Source of the DNA: Fidelibacterota bacterium
GTDB taxonomy: Bacteria > Fidelibacterota > UBA8477 > JABMPR01
Reading direction: 5' to 3'
Assembly (NCBI GenBank): GCA_018650445.1
Contig: JABIFX010000205.1
Location: 1-64,000, forward strand
DNA: 64,000 nt
Shown: positions 28,404-38,432 of the stretch, in pieces
Layout of the letters: each line of letters begins with the position of its first letter
How positions within the stretch are numbered: position 1 is the first letter of the stretch
The notes under the pieces: generated by a model
What the model saw: only the letters and a program-made list of their open reading frames with translations
What the model was told of the DNA's origin: nothing
The model's database searches: none
Translations under genes and position numbers: made by a program

Positions 28404-29414
28404 ATGACTTACCTAAATAGAAAAAATATGCGTCCTTTTGTCTTCCTATTCATGGTGGCTGCGCTGTTCACATCATGTGAGGATTTTGAAGAAAAGACCT
28501 ATGAAATGAGTGATGTGGAAATGTCCGCCTGCGCATTGATGAATGATACCTTAGAAGTATCGGTTGATACCTATGATATGGCTCATGTCAGTCCAGCCTG
28601 GTCAGGTTATGATATCGAATCCGCACTCACCTCCAATGAGCGTATTGGCAGTACCTGGTTTGATGATGACCATTTGATTATAAATGATATCTATGTGTTT
28701 ACGCTGGGTAGCGATACTCTGGCTGCACTACAATTCAGATCTTTAGTGTATGAAGAATTATCAAACACAGTGGACAGTGTAGAAGTAGAATTTCTCTACA
28801 ATGCAAGCGGTGGTCCAAGTTTTGATACGGCTGTCGGTGACACTGTGTTGGTGACAGGGATTGTAAACTCCTCAGCTTATCTAAATTTTGAATTGGGATT
28901 GGTAACAGCCTCTGATGTCTGGCATCTCCAATTTGATGGGGGGACTGTCAAGCAAAATACTGATCTTAAACACAATCGGGTTCGTGGACAAAAAATTTCT
29001 ACTTTCTCGACTGCTTCAAGTGGAAAATATTTTGCCGATGGCCCTGGCTATGATATCGCACTTGAGAGTTTAATGGCCGATTCGCTTTATCTGGTTTATT
29101 CCGATTCATTAAACTATCTGAATTTGTCAAATTCAATCGACGCTGGTTTTATCCTCTGGGATAGATCAGGTCAGCTCAGCAAAACATTAATATTGAACCT
29201 GGATGAATACATATCGATTTTTATATGGGACTCAGAGGGAATGCTGGTGACTCCCATCGACAATTCAATATCAATGGAAACCATATCCTACTGTAGCTCA
29301 GTCAAGGTTCGTGAGGTATTTGAGCTAGAAGAAGAAATGTATCTATTGCGATTCCGACCGCATGAATCCGCTGTCGAGTGGAATCACCACCTAGCTATCG
29401 TGGAGGGAGAATAA
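28404..29414 (+). CDS. Lipoprotein of unknown function (module A)
   Basis: A 336-residue probable lipoprotein. The hydrophobic N-terminus ends ALFTSC near residue 27, a good lipobox, followed by an acidic segment (EDFEEKTYEMSD). The rest is beta-rich with many Asp/Ser (FDTAVGDTVLVTG, WHLQFDGGTVKQN) and no recognised domain. It lies 11 bases after the sorting-domain protein and one base before the PorV-like gene, so it belongs to one operon. It occupies the position SusD would take in a Bacteroidota uptake locus but shows no SusD-like TPR helices. Confidence 0.75.
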   Translation: MTYLNRKNMRPFVFLFMVAALFTSCEDFEEKTYEMSDVEMSACALMNDTLEVSVDTYDMAHVSPAWSGYDIESALTSNERIGSTWFDDDHLIINDIYVFTLGSDTLAALQFRSLVYEELSNTVDSVEVEFLYNASGGPSFDTAVGDTVLVTGIVNSSAYLNFELGLVTASDVWHLQFDGGTVKQNTDLKHNRVRGQKISTFSTASSGKYFADGPGYDIALESLMADSLYLVYSDSLNYLNLSNSIDAGFILWDRSGQLSKTLILNLDEYISIFIWDSEGMLVTPIDNSISMETISYCSSVKVREVFELEEEMYLLRFRPHESAVEWNHHLAIVEGE

Positions 29415-29415
29415 C

Positions 29416-30426
29416 ATGAAGCGTACGAGGAACACACAATTTATTTACGCCCTATTCGCCCTGCTATTACTCTCTAGTAATAGTACGTCGGTCTATTCAC
29501 AGGTGAAGTTGGCTCAGTCAGGTGCTCAATTTCTAAGTGTTGATTCTGATGCGAAAGCCGGAGGAATGGCTGGCGCACTGACTACGGTTGAATCAAATTC
29601 TGCTTCCATTTTCTTCAACCCTGCCGGAATGGCCAGAATGAACCCAAATGTAGACTTGATGGCCAGTCAGAATCAGTGGTTTGCAGATATCGCATACAAC
29701 TCCTTTTCCGCTGCCTTTAAACCAGGAGCCGGTGAATGGGGTGTATTCGGACTCTCCTTTGTTTCGGTTGACTACGGAGAAATCCAGGGAACTCAGCGTT
29801 GGGACAATGATCTGGGATATATCGATACAGAGATACTCACACCATCAGCATATGCTGCTGGATTTGGTTATGCCAAGGCTCTCAATGATAAGTTTTCGGT
29901 TGGTGCTCATCTCAAGTACATCGGTCTTAATTATGGTAAAAGTATCTACCCCGATGATGCTGGTAGTCCTGATACTGTTAAGTCTCATCTGGCTTTCGCC
30001 AATGCATTTGATTTTGGTACCATCTATAAGACAGGCTGGAAAACCCTGGCTTTTGGCATGTCAGTGAAAAATTTCTCAAATGAAGTGGTTTTCGAAAAGG
30101 AAGGTTTTCAATTGCCCCTGACATTCACACTTGGCATATCAATGGATGCCTTTGAATTGGTCAGGAACGCTATGGGTCAGCAAACCATGCTGGTAAGCCT
30201 GGATGTACTTCATTATCGCTCACATGCTGAGCAACTCAGAATTGGGTTGGAATACAAACCTATCAATATGCTTGCGCTACGAGCGGGCTACATGTCTGCC
30301 AATGACGAGAATGATATTTCTTTTGGTATCGGAATTCAACAATTCGGTCTTGCCTTTGATTATGCCTATGAACCCTTTGGCCGTTTAGGTGATGTACAAC
30401 GGATGACCGTCCGATTCTCGATATAA
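29416..30426 (+). CDS. PorV/PorQ-family outer-membrane protein (module A)
   Basis: A 336-residue beta-barrel protein with a signal peptide (~residues 1-30). The family start is seen in AQFLSVDSDAKAGGMAGA and NSASIFFNPAGMARMNPN, and the C-terminus VRFSI has the pattern of outer-membrane barrels. PorV acts in the type IX secretion attachment complex, shuttling cargo recognised by its C-terminal domain; PorQ is a relative. It ends the module A operon, next to a protein with such a C-terminal domain, which supports a secretion role. A fatty-acid-transporter-like (FadL-fold) function cannot be excluded. Confidence 0.85.
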   Translation: MKRTRNTQFIYALFALLLLSSNSTSVYSQVKLAQSGAQFLSVDSDAKAGGMAGALTTVESNSASIFFNPAGMARMNPNVDLMASQNQWFADIAYNSFSAAFKPGAGEWGVFGLSFVSVDYGEIQGTQRWDNDLGYIDTEILTPSAYAAGFGYAKALNDKFSVGAHLKYIGLNYGKSIYPDDAGSPDTVKSHLAFANAFDFGTIYKTGWKTLAFGMSVKNFSNEVVFEKEGFQLPLTFTLGISMDAFELVRNAMGQQTMLVSLDVLHYRSHAEQLRIGLEYKPINMLALRAGYMSANDENDISFGIGIQQFGLAFDYAYEPFGRLGDVQRMTVRFSI

Positions 30427-30444
30427 TGTGAGTAATGGGGAATT

Positions 30445-33387
30445 ATGACTAAACACATCACACGCGGAGTGTTATTACTCCTCATATGTGTGAACACATT
30501 AATTTCAGCAACCACTGGTAAAATCAGTGGTCATGTCACTGATTCAGAAACTGGTGAGCCTCTGATTGGTGTAAATATTTTCATCTCTAATCTAGGTACT
30601 GGCGCAGCCACGGATATTGATGGCTATTATGCCATTTTAAATGTCCGCCCAGGAAAACATGAATTACGTGCATCCATGATTGGTTACACTCCTTTTGTTA
30701 TGCAGAATGTGGATGTTGTGATGGGACTGACCTCAAAGATTGATTTATCTATGTCCTCTGAAATTCTGGGTATGGAAACGGTCACTGTTGTCAGTGAGAG
30801 ACCCATCGTGGCCAAGGATTTATCAGGGAGTCAGTTAAACATAGATTCAGAATCGATCGAGCAATGGCCCATCTCCTCAGTTAATGCAGTTCTTGGTGTC
30901 CAAGCGGGTGTTGAGAATATGCAGGTAAGGGGAGGCTCAGTTTCCCAGACCGCGGTTATGGTGGATGGATTTCTCTCCAATGACAGCCGCTCAAATGCTC
31001 CAGTGACCACCTTGAGTTTGAGCTCAGTAGAAGAGATTCAGGTCCAATCAGGTGGATTCAATGCCGAGTATGGCAACATTCGCTCTGGTATTGTTAATAT
31101 TGTGACAGCAGAGGGTCCCGCAGATCATTATTCAGGATCATTCTACTATCAGAATAGCCCCGCTGCACCCAAAAATTATGGCATATCACCCTTTGATGAA
31201 GATTCATATTTTATGCGCCCCTATCTGGATGATGATGTTGCCTGGACGGGAACTGGAAGTGGTGGCTGGGATGCATATACTCAGGATCAATATCCTGGCT
31301 TTGAAGGATGGAATTCATATAACAATCCAGAAACGGGCATGACAGCGTCTGCAGCTCAACAGGAATGGATTTATGAGCATCGTAGAACTGGTAAAATTAC
31401 CAAACCGGACCAAACCCTGGATCTGGGTTTCGGTGGTCCCATTCCCGGCGTTGCAAAACTTAGATTTTTTCTATCCATAAGAAGCGAAGAAGAACAATTT
31501 ATTGTTCCTTTATCCAGAGACGGATACAGCTCAAACTCCAGTCGTTTAAAATTGAATTATGATTTGAGCAGCAATCAGAAGCTGATTGCCACGATGCTCT
31601 ATTCAGAAGAGCACTCAGTGAACCAATATAATTGGACTACTGTGCCTGAGGGCAATCTATTACGTGGGACCTATAGGGTGGCAAATCTGGTCACAGCCAC
31701 CGGGTTATTTACACCTGCTTATTATAGCCCCTACTCAGTATTTCGAGGACGGTTTGATGTGAGCTATAACCATATGCTGAGTTCTGACTCTTATTTTGAA
31801 ATTGTATTTCAGCATGGACAAACCCAATACCAGACTTATCAGATGGATGATCGTGACACGACGAAACTCGAAATATTTCCAGATTATTTCCATGATGAGG
31901 CACCGTATGGATATAATTCTGCTGATTGGATGAGTCTGGGAAGAGATACCAGCCACACCAGCTCGACACTGCTGAAGGCAGACTATACCGACCAGCTTAA
32001 TTCATACAATCAGATCAAAATGGGTGTACAGGCCAATTTTTATGATCTGCAGATAAGATCCTACACGGAGAGTGATAAGGATACCTGGTCCAGGACCATG
32101 AATTATGATGTAATTCCAATCAGGATAAGTGGCTATGTCCAGAACAAGCTTGAGTTTGAAGGGTTCATCGCCAACCTGGGTCTTCGTGCAGAATATTCAT
32201 CTGCAAATACCGATGTGTACAAACTGGATGCCTATGATGATCTTTTTAAACAGGGACTGGGAAATAATCTTGAGGAAATTGCTGAGAAACAAAACGCAAA
32301 ATCCACCTTTACGTTAAGTCCAAGACTGGGAATTTCACATCCTATAACAGATCATTCCAAATTGTATTTCAATTATGGACATTTTTACTCAGAGGCTGGC
32401 TCAACCTACCGGTTCAGACTGCAGCGAGAATCCAATGGGTTGGTCACTAATCTTGGAAATCCTGAACTGGAACAAGAGCGAACCATTGCTTATGAGTTAG
32501 GTTACTCACATGGATTTCGTAACACATACATACTTGATTTAGCCACCTACTATAAAGACATCACGCAACAACCAGGTTGGGTGATTTATAAGAATGCGAC
32601 TGGTTCAGTCAATTATCGTAAGGCAGAAAGCAATAATTATCAGGATATACGTGGTATTGAAATCACCCTTAGTAAACCAAAAGGTCGCATTTTCTCGGGA
32701 TTTATAAATTATACCTATATGGTAAAAACTAGCGGGTATTTTGGACTACTGCGTCAGTTTCAGAATCCTCAGGAACAGCGAGATTATGAAAACCACAATG
32801 TCGTTGACAGCAAGCCAAGAGCGCGACCCTATATCCGAGCAAATCTTTCTATGAGAACCCCTGATAAATTTGGACCGTCATTGGCTGGAATGTATCCGGC
32901 AGAGGGTTTTGAAATCAGTTTCCTGGCCAATTATAAGACTGGAAGCCAATTCATCCACCATTCCTCTCTTGCCGGTGATGTATATGTTCAATGGACTCCT
33001 CAATGGAATGTGGATTTACGAATTCAGAAAGCTATTTCCGTTGGTGGTTTGACTTTAACGGCGTTTTGCGATATTGCTAATCTTCCTGATAATAAATATC
33101 TCAGCTATAGTGGCTTTTCGAATCAGTTTGACTATGCTGATTATCTCAGCTCGCTCAACTTTTCTTTCGAAGAGGGTATAGATCATGGGGATGATTACGT
33201 GGGAGCATATCGCGAAGATGATGTAGCTTACGATCCTCTCGTGCCAAATCCTGATAATGATTCACAAATTGCTGCGGATAATGAGCGCCGGCGGGACACC
33301 AAATCATACATCGATATGCCGGACTATCGATCACTTACCTTCTTAAACCCCCGTAAATTCACTTTCGGGTTGAGGTTTAATTTCTAA
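30445..33387 (+). CDS. TonB-dependent outer-membrane receptor (module B)
   Basis: A 980-residue paralogue of the module A receptor. It has a signal peptide (to about residue 22), a carboxypeptidase-regulatory-like domain (~25-105, GKISGHVTDSETGEPLIGVN), a plug (~125-225, MVDGFLSND, GGFNAEYGNIRSGIVNIV) and a barrel ending FGLRFNF. Unlike module A it lacks the EF-hand-like insert: VAWTGTGSGGWDAYTQ goes straight on. It begins only 18 bases after the module A PorV gene, so A and B may be one transcript. Its stop overlaps the next start by one base (TAATG). The substrate is unknown. Confidence 0.92.
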   Translation: MTKHITRGVLLLLICVNTLISATTGKISGHVTDSETGEPLIGVNIFISNLGTGAATDIDGYYAILNVRPGKHELRASMIGYTPFVMQNVDVVMGLTSKIDLSMSSEILGMETVTVVSERPIVAKDLSGSQLNIDSESIEQWPISSVNAVLGVQAGVENMQVRGGSVSQTAVMVDGFLSNDSRSNAPVTTLSLSSVEEIQVQSGGFNAEYGNIRSGIVNIVTAEGPADHYSGSFYYQNSPAAPKNYGISPFDEDSYFMRPYLDDDVAWTGTGSGGWDAYTQDQYPGFEGWNSYNNPETGMTASAAQQEWIYEHRRTGKITKPDQTLDLGFGGPIPGVAKLRFFLSIRSEEEQFIVPLSRDGYSSNSSRLKLNYDLSSNQKLIATMLYSEEHSVNQYNWTTVPEGNLLRGTYRVANLVTATGLFTPAYYSPYSVFRGRFDVSYNHMLSSDSYFEIVFQHGQTQYQTYQMDDRDTTKLEIFPDYFHDEAPYGYNSADWMSLGRDTSHTSSTLLKADYTDQLNSYNQIKMGVQANFYDLQIRSYTESDKDTWSRTMNYDVIPIRISGYVQNKLEFEGFIANLGLRAEYSSANTDVYKLDAYDDLFKQGLGNNLEEIAEKQNAKSTFTLSPRLGISHPITDHSKLYFNYGHFYSEAGSTYRFRLQRESNGLVTNLGNPELEQERTIAYELGYSHGFRNTYILDLATYYKDITQQPGWVIYKNATGSVNYRKAESNNYQDIRGIEITLSKPKGRIFSGFINYTYMVKTSGYFGLLRQFQNPQEQRDYENHNVVDSKPRARPYIRANLSMRTPDKFGPSLAGMYPAEGFEISFLANYKTGSQFIHHSSLAGDVYVQWTPQWNVDLRIQKAISVGGLTLTAFCDIANLPDNKYLSYSGFSNQFDYADYLSSLNFSFEEGIDHGDDYVGAYREDDVAYDPLVPNPDNDSQIAADNERRRDTKSYIDMPDYRSLTFLNPRKFTFGLRFNF

Positions 33388-35489
33388 TGAATCGAATTTA
33401 TATCAAGAGCCTGATATTGTTATCTACACTGCTGCTGATTTCTGCAAATAATTACGCGCAGGTTGATGCTGCGGCCAAGAGGTATGTGAGGGTTGGATCA
33501 TTGCAGAGCCATTTCTCGGCATATGGTGCTGAGCGAGCATGGAATAATTCCTACTATGAAGGTCTCATTTGGCCTGCTGATTACCCGTATCAAGACAACG
33601 CTGTGATTAAGCGAGCCTGGGCTGCCGTTAAGGATTTTAGCGATCCCAGAGGTGTTTACTGGCCCTATTACGGCATCTACTATACTCTCGGAGCAAATGA
33701 GACTGGATTGTTCCCTATGGAGCTGACTCAGACTGCCAAATTTACTCCTCCAAATGTTTTTGTTGATGGTAACGATTTACGAGTCATTTATGCGGGTGAA
33801 ATTGATAATATTGATCCTGATCTAATTGCTGATCGGGTGATTACAAACATTGTCAATTCTTCAATGGGATTGACCATGACTCGCAAAGTCTACGCCTTCA
33901 GTCAGCAGTATCACGATAACTACTTCATCAAGGAATTTACTTTTACAAATACAGGTAACACCAATGCTGATGATGTGATTGAGTTGAACGATACTCTGCG
34001 GGGTGTTCGATTTGGCTGGGGTACGCGATATTCTGGCGGACGTGAAGCAAGCTGGACTATTGGCGACGGTCAAAGTTGGGGAAAGCATTCCTGGGTCACC
34101 CGGCGTGGTGAGAATTATCCTCAACATTATACTGAGGAAATCACTCCAGCAAATCCAATTGTAGATTGGCTAAGAGCAGGGTTTTCCTGGGCTGGTCAGG
34201 GAGAAAATAACACTTTCGATAATCTGGGGGGACCAGATATGACTGCATCTGGACGCCTGACATCACCTCATCATGTCGGCTCCGTTGCTATTCATGTGGA
34301 TAGATCTGCTACCGATAGTCAAGATTGGATATATCAACCCGCCTTTTTAGGATGGCATGCAGGGGACACCTATCCCAGTGTTGGTGATCAACGCCTTGAA
34401 GATGCTCCCGAAATGAAAAGTCTTTATGAGATGCTGAGTGGAATTCCATTTGGCAGCACTATGGGTGGCCAGACCAGAATGGATGAAGCCTTCGAAGATT
34501 TCTTCGATGATGCATATAAGGTTCACAATGATGGGGGAGGCACCAACGTCATGCTGGCCTATGGTCCCTTTGATCTTGGACCAGGTGAAAGTGTCACCAT
34601 TGTGGAAGCTGAAGGAATCAGTGGATTGAATCGTCAGATGTGTGAAATGATTGGTGAGCGATGGAAAAAAGCTTATGACACCCCTGGCGACATTGGACCC
34701 TTTCTTCTGCCTGACGGCTCAGAAACGGGTGATCTGAATCATTATAAAAATTCTTGGGTTGAGACAGGGAAAGATTCCTTGATGCTGACCTTTGGTAGAG
34801 CAAAACGAAACTGGGATGCAAATTTTCAGATTCCTCAACCTCCGCTGCCACCCAGCAGCTTTTCTGTTGAATCAGGCGGGGACAGGATTTTTACCAGTTG
34901 GTTACCCAGTGCTTCGGAATCAGACCCTGATTTTGGAGGATATCGACTTTATCGTGCCATAGGAAAACCTGACACAACCTATGAAGAAATATATGCCTGC
35001 GGCTTTGGAACAGACGAACCGTTAAGCTACTATTACGATGATATTTCCCCTGTGAGGGGTCAGGAGTATTACTACTACCTGGTTGCCTATGATGATGGGA
35101 GTGAGAATAACACCAATCTCAATCCATCAGGTTCACTTCATAGCAGCCGTTTTTATACGAGAACTACAGAAGGTGCGACACTGCAAAGGAGACCTGGTTC
35201 GCTGGATGATATTAGGGTAGTTCCTAATCCGTTTAACATCCATCAAGAAGCCTTTGTTGGTAGTCCGGACAAACTCGCATTTTTTGATATCCCCGGTCAT
35301 TGCACAATTCGGATCTATACTGAAAGGGGAGATCTTATCAAAACCCTCGATCATAACAATGGTAGTGGTACTGCATATTGGTGGTTGAATACGGATCAAC
35401 TACAGGTTGTAGTGAGTGGAATCTACATAGCACATTTTGAGACGCCAACGGGTCAATCTGCGTTCAAGAAATTTATAATTGTACGTTAG
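33387..35489 (+). CDS. Secreted FN3-type protein with C-terminal sorting-like domain (module B)
   Basis: A 700-residue paralogue of the protein at 26287. It has a signal peptide (cleaved near NNYAQ, residue 25), a large N-terminal domain (~28-495; GLTMTRKVYAFSQQYHDNY matches the paralogue), a proline-rich hinge (PQPPLPPSSF), a fibronectin-III-like domain (~500-595) and a terminal domain (~605-700) beginning IRVVPNPFNI and ending FKKFIIVR. Conserved acidic surface motifs (YGPFDLGPGESVTIVEAEG) are shared with module A. It is translationally coupled to the upstream receptor through TAATG, suggesting the two proteins are needed together. Confidence 0.8.
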   Translation: MNRIYIKSLILLSTLLLISANNYAQVDAAAKRYVRVGSLQSHFSAYGAERAWNNSYYEGLIWPADYPYQDNAVIKRAWAAVKDFSDPRGVYWPYYGIYYTLGANETGLFPMELTQTAKFTPPNVFVDGNDLRVIYAGEIDNIDPDLIADRVITNIVNSSMGLTMTRKVYAFSQQYHDNYFIKEFTFTNTGNTNADDVIELNDTLRGVRFGWGTRYSGGREASWTIGDGQSWGKHSWVTRRGENYPQHYTEEITPANPIVDWLRAGFSWAGQGENNTFDNLGGPDMTASGRLTSPHHVGSVAIHVDRSATDSQDWIYQPAFLGWHAGDTYPSVGDQRLEDAPEMKSLYEMLSGIPFGSTMGGQTRMDEAFEDFFDDAYKVHNDGGGTNVMLAYGPFDLGPGESVTIVEAEGISGLNRQMCEMIGERWKKAYDTPGDIGPFLLPDGSETGDLNHYKNSWVETGKDSLMLTFGRAKRNWDANFQIPQPPLPPSSFSVESGGDRIFTSWLPSASESDPDFGGYRLYRAIGKPDTTYEEIYACGFGTDEPLSYYYDDISPVRGQEYYYYLVAYDDGSENNTNLNPSGSLHSSRFYTRTTEGATLQRRPGSLDDIRVVPNPFNIHQEAFVGSPDKLAFFDIPGHCTIRIYTERGDLIKTLDHNNGSGTAYWWLNTDQLQVVVSGIYIAHFETPTGQSAFKKFIIVR

Positions 35490-35508
35490 TCATCGGAGGT
35501 AACGTATT

Positions 35509-36762
35509 ATGCAAAATACAGGACATAGCCATATGAAACTATTTAAGAGTATTATCCAACCACTTATGTTATTGAGTGCGACCTTCTTCATACTTATCGC
35601 CTGTGAGGAGGATCCAAAAAGTATATACGATCCAGATGCTATAGGCAATCCCGATCCGATTATTGCGACGGTCGTGCCTGATAGCAATTTTAGCAGCGGT
35701 AATATAGTTTTTGCCGGTATTGGAGTAGTCCGCATCACCGGTGAGAATTTTTCAGCCACTAGAGAATACAATAGTGTCTTTTTTGACGGCGTGCTTGGAA
35801 CCATCCTATCAGCTAGCACCACCTCGTTAAGAGTTCAGGTCCCAAATGTAACAGGGGATAGTGTTCAGGTTCGAATTACCGTACGGGATGCTTATTACTT
35901 CGGTGATTATTCATCACCTCTTCCAGTTGTTTCAGCGGTGAAGGAAGTAGGTGGCTTTATCGATAGTGACTCGTATATCTCTACTGTTTCTTGCGACAAC
36001 TCTGGCAATACTTATGTCAATGGTGACAAGAATATATATATCATTAAACCTGATAGCGTGAAATCTGAGTACAATTCAACTATTCTCACCGGAATTGGCA
36101 AAATGAAAATGGGACCTGCGGGTAATCATTACTTCATTATTGCTACCGCTATTTCCAGAATCACGCCTCCTGATGTTACTGAAGGTCTCTGGTTTAAAGC
36201 TATGCCCGAAGCGCTCCTTGATTTTGATTTCAATGTGACGGGCTCAATATTATTAGCTGGTGTATCCGGAGTGATTTACTCTTTTGACATTGATACAAAA
36301 ACATTCACAGAGGATTCTACTTATCATGGCATCAATGTGAGAAGCATGCGGGTGTTTGATGGTGATTTATATGTATCAGGAGAGCGCTTAGATACCCTTG
36401 GAGCCATTGTGCAAAAAGGGCTGTGGTCCAGTGAGATTGTTGGTGAATCCCTCAGTGGAATGGAGTTGCTAGCTGATCTGGGAGATATCGACGCGAATGG
36501 TGACCTGACGATAACATCGATGGCTATTTCTGCTTCCGGATCAATTTTTCTGGGAAATTTGAATGATCCACCATTAATTAGATACAAAAATGGTCAACTC
36601 TCCCCATTCCACGAACCTATCCTTTCATCACCAATTGGAGCGCTTTCGTGGGGAAGTGGAGACTATTTATATCTTGTTAGACAGGCACGTGGTGATGTCA
36701 CTCAGCGGGTTCTAGAACTCGATATGGGACAGGCTGGCGCCGTGTATTATGGACGAGACTAG
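35509..36762 (+). CDS. Lipoprotein with IPT/TIG-like and beta-propeller-like regions (module B)
   Basis: A 417-residue probable lipoprotein with lipobox FILIAC near residue 31. Residues ~45-140 look like an IPT/TIG immunoglobulin-like domain (VPDSNFSSGNIVFAGIGVVRITGENFS, TSLRVQVPNVTGDSVQV). Residues ~150-417 have repeating short beta segments of NHL or propeller type (GNTYVNGDKNIYIIKPDS, GSIFLGNLNDPPLIRYKNG). GGAGG lies nine bases before this ATG; another ATG at 35533 gives a shorter signal peptide and is possible. It ends module B in the place where module A has a lipoprotein plus PorV-like protein. Function unknown; possibly ligand capture at the outer membrane. Confidence 0.72.
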   Translation: MQNTGHSHMKLFKSIIQPLMLLSATFFILIACEEDPKSIYDPDAIGNPDPIIATVVPDSNFSSGNIVFAGIGVVRITGENFSATREYNSVFFDGVLGTILSASTTSLRVQVPNVTGDSVQVRITVRDAYYFGDYSSPLPVVSAVKEVGGFIDSDSYISTVSCDNSGNTYVNGDKNIYIIKPDSVKSEYNSTILTGIGKMKMGPAGNHYFIIATAISRITPPDVTEGLWFKAMPEALLDFDFNVTGSILLAGVSGVIYSFDIDTKTFTEDSTYHGINVRSMRVFDGDLYVSGERLDTLGAIVQKGLWSSEIVGESLSGMELLADLGDIDANGDLTITSMAISASGSIFLGNLNDPPLIRYKNGQLSPFHEPILSSPIGALSWGSGDYLYLVRQARGDVTQRVLELDMGQAGAVYYGRD

Positions 36763-36803
36763 GCGAAAATATTATTTAACTAAGACGTGCTAAAAAGCAA
36801 GGA

Positions 36804-36817
36804 ATGTGTATACACAT
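36804..36817. promoter_or_regulatory. Perfect 14-base palindrome, candidate operator
   Basis: ATGTGTATACACAT is a perfect palindrome 46 bases upstream of the secreted propeller gene at 36863. A dimeric regulator could bind here. No regulator is adjacent and no second copy was noticed, so the function is open. Confidence 0.4.
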
Positions 36818-36862
36818 AAAGTATCTTTAGGCACAATAAAGACACAATAGAAGGAGAAAGAC

Positions 36863-38269
36863 ATGAAAAAAATGCTATCCGTATTTACCACTGTTCTGGT
36901 TTTGAGCAGTGTTCTGTTCGGTGGTTGGGAATTCGATGAGGTTGTGGTATCGTATCCAGACCTGGAAGTATCTGATGGCTACGGAATTCATAGCGTAGTT
37001 GTTGATAATGCTGGAAATATTTGGTATACCATGTATGGAATCACAACCGGTACCTACTATCCGACAGCAACAGACACCGTAGAAGCCATTGGCATCCATG
37101 CAATGACAGCAGCTGGTGTGCCTCTCTCATTTTCGCCCATTGATTTTGTGACCGTGGGTGGAGTGACAGATACACTGCAAAGTTCGTGTCGGGGTATGAT
37201 GAAAGCCGGTGATGGCAACATCCTGGTTGCACTTGGCAACGGTTCCCTGTATAAGATCAATGCCACTGATGGAACTGGTATGGCAAAATATGAGCACCCA
37301 GACGGATCCTCATTGACCAAACCAGCCGTTGATGCTGCCGGTAACATTTATATCGGTCGTGTAAGTTCTGGCTATCCAGTTAAAATGTTGAACTCAGATC
37401 TGGTATTTCAGACTGATGTTGTTGAGGCATTTCCAAAAATCAATAGAGCTATCGCGGTTTCACCCGATGGAACTGATCTTTATTTTGGTAGCACCTGGAA
37501 TGGCGCTGGAATATTCAAATATCATAGTGACGCACCTGGTATCTTGCCTCATACACCAGACTTAACTACTCCAGTGTTTGGTAACTGGGAGCCAGCTGGT
37601 GTCATGGACACATCTATTACTGTTTCCAATGATACAACCATTATTGGTACGGATACGACGATCGTAGCAGTTACTGATACTGCTATCACCCAACATGTCG
37701 ATTATATGTGGCCTGAAGATGTAAGCATGGGGCCTGACAATAGAATCTATGCTGCAAATGGTCAGATTGGTCATAACAGTGACGACGTCCATGGATCCCG
37801 CTGGTTTGTATTCGATACAGATGGTACTGAACTCTACTCCCTTGGTGTACAAGAGGGTGATTATTTACAGGGAGGTACCTACAACGGTCGTGGAGCCGCC
37901 TGGACTTCTGATGGTACAGTGATGTATCTGGCAGACTGGGGATACAATAGTATCGCAAAATATAACCAGGTTCCAGATGGTGTTGATCGAGTGATCACAC
38001 TTCCAAGCGCCTTCAGTTTAGCACAGAACTTCCCCAATCCATTCAATCCTTCAACCAGCATACCTTTCGAGCTACATCAGGATGGTATGGTCGAGTTGAA
38101 AGTATTTGATGTGAGTGGTCGTGAAGTTGCAACTCTACTGAATAAACAGCTTCATGCTGGAAATCACACTGCACAGTTTAATGGATCAGATCTGAGCTCA
38201 GGTCTTTATATCTATCAACTATCCTTTAATGGAGAAGTGAGTGCAAAGAATATGTTGCTTGTAAAATAA
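36863..38269 (+). CDS. Secreted beta-propeller protein with type IX-like sorting domain
   Basis: A 468-residue exported protein. It has a signal peptide (residues 1-19, ending SSVLFGG), then repeated propeller-like strands with asparagine/glycine turns (SVVVDNAGNIWYTMYG, AVDAAGNIYIGRVSSG, AVSPDGTDLYFGSTW). Residues ~385-468 are a classic type A sorting domain: FSLAQNFPNPFNPSTSIPF, VKVFDVSGREVATLL-like, ending AKNMLLVK. It follows the module B lipoprotein by 100 bases and has its own AAGGAGAAAG, a possible operator (36804-36817) and a strong terminator, so it is probably its own unit. No catalytic motif. Confidence 0.85.
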   Translation: MKKMLSVFTTVLVLSSVLFGGWEFDEVVVSYPDLEVSDGYGIHSVVVDNAGNIWYTMYGITTGTYYPTATDTVEAIGIHAMTAAGVPLSFSPIDFVTVGGVTDTLQSSCRGMMKAGDGNILVALGNGSLYKINATDGTGMAKYEHPDGSSLTKPAVDAAGNIYIGRVSSGYPVKMLNSDLVFQTDVVEAFPKINRAIAVSPDGTDLYFGSTWNGAGIFKYHSDAPGILPHTPDLTTPVFGNWEPAGVMDTSITVSNDTTIIGTDTTIVAVTDTAITQHVDYMWPEDVSMGPDNRIYAANGQIGHNSDDVHGSRWFVFDTDGTELYSLGVQEGDYLQGGTYNGRGAAWTSDGTVMYLADWGYNSIAKYNQVPDGVDRVITLPSAFSLAQNFPNPFNPSTSIPFELHQDGMVELKVFDVSGREVATLLNKQLHAGNHTAQFNGSDLSSGLYIYQLSFNGEVSAKNMLLVK

Positions 38270-38288
38270 GAGCAACTTATTATTTCAA

Positions 38289-38320
38289 AAAAGGGCGAGT
38301 GTTTACTCGCCCTTTTTTTT
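38289..38320 (+). terminator. Rho-independent terminator
   Basis: GGGCGAGT-GTTT-ACTCGCCC is a perfect eight-base stem followed by eight T, 20 bases after the secreted propeller gene. Confidence 0.93.
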
Positions 38321-38432
38321 ATACAATATAATCCAAATTGTGTTCAATTCACACGTAGTTAGTATGCTAAATTTACTTACTTAAAGTGTATTCATGCTTA
38401 TCTTCATCGAGATTTAACAAAGGGAGAGAGTT

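Noticed and set aside
28404-29414. SusD identity for the module A lipoprotein
   Set aside because: It is beta-rich with no TPR-like helices and is shorter than SusD (usually ~500 residues).
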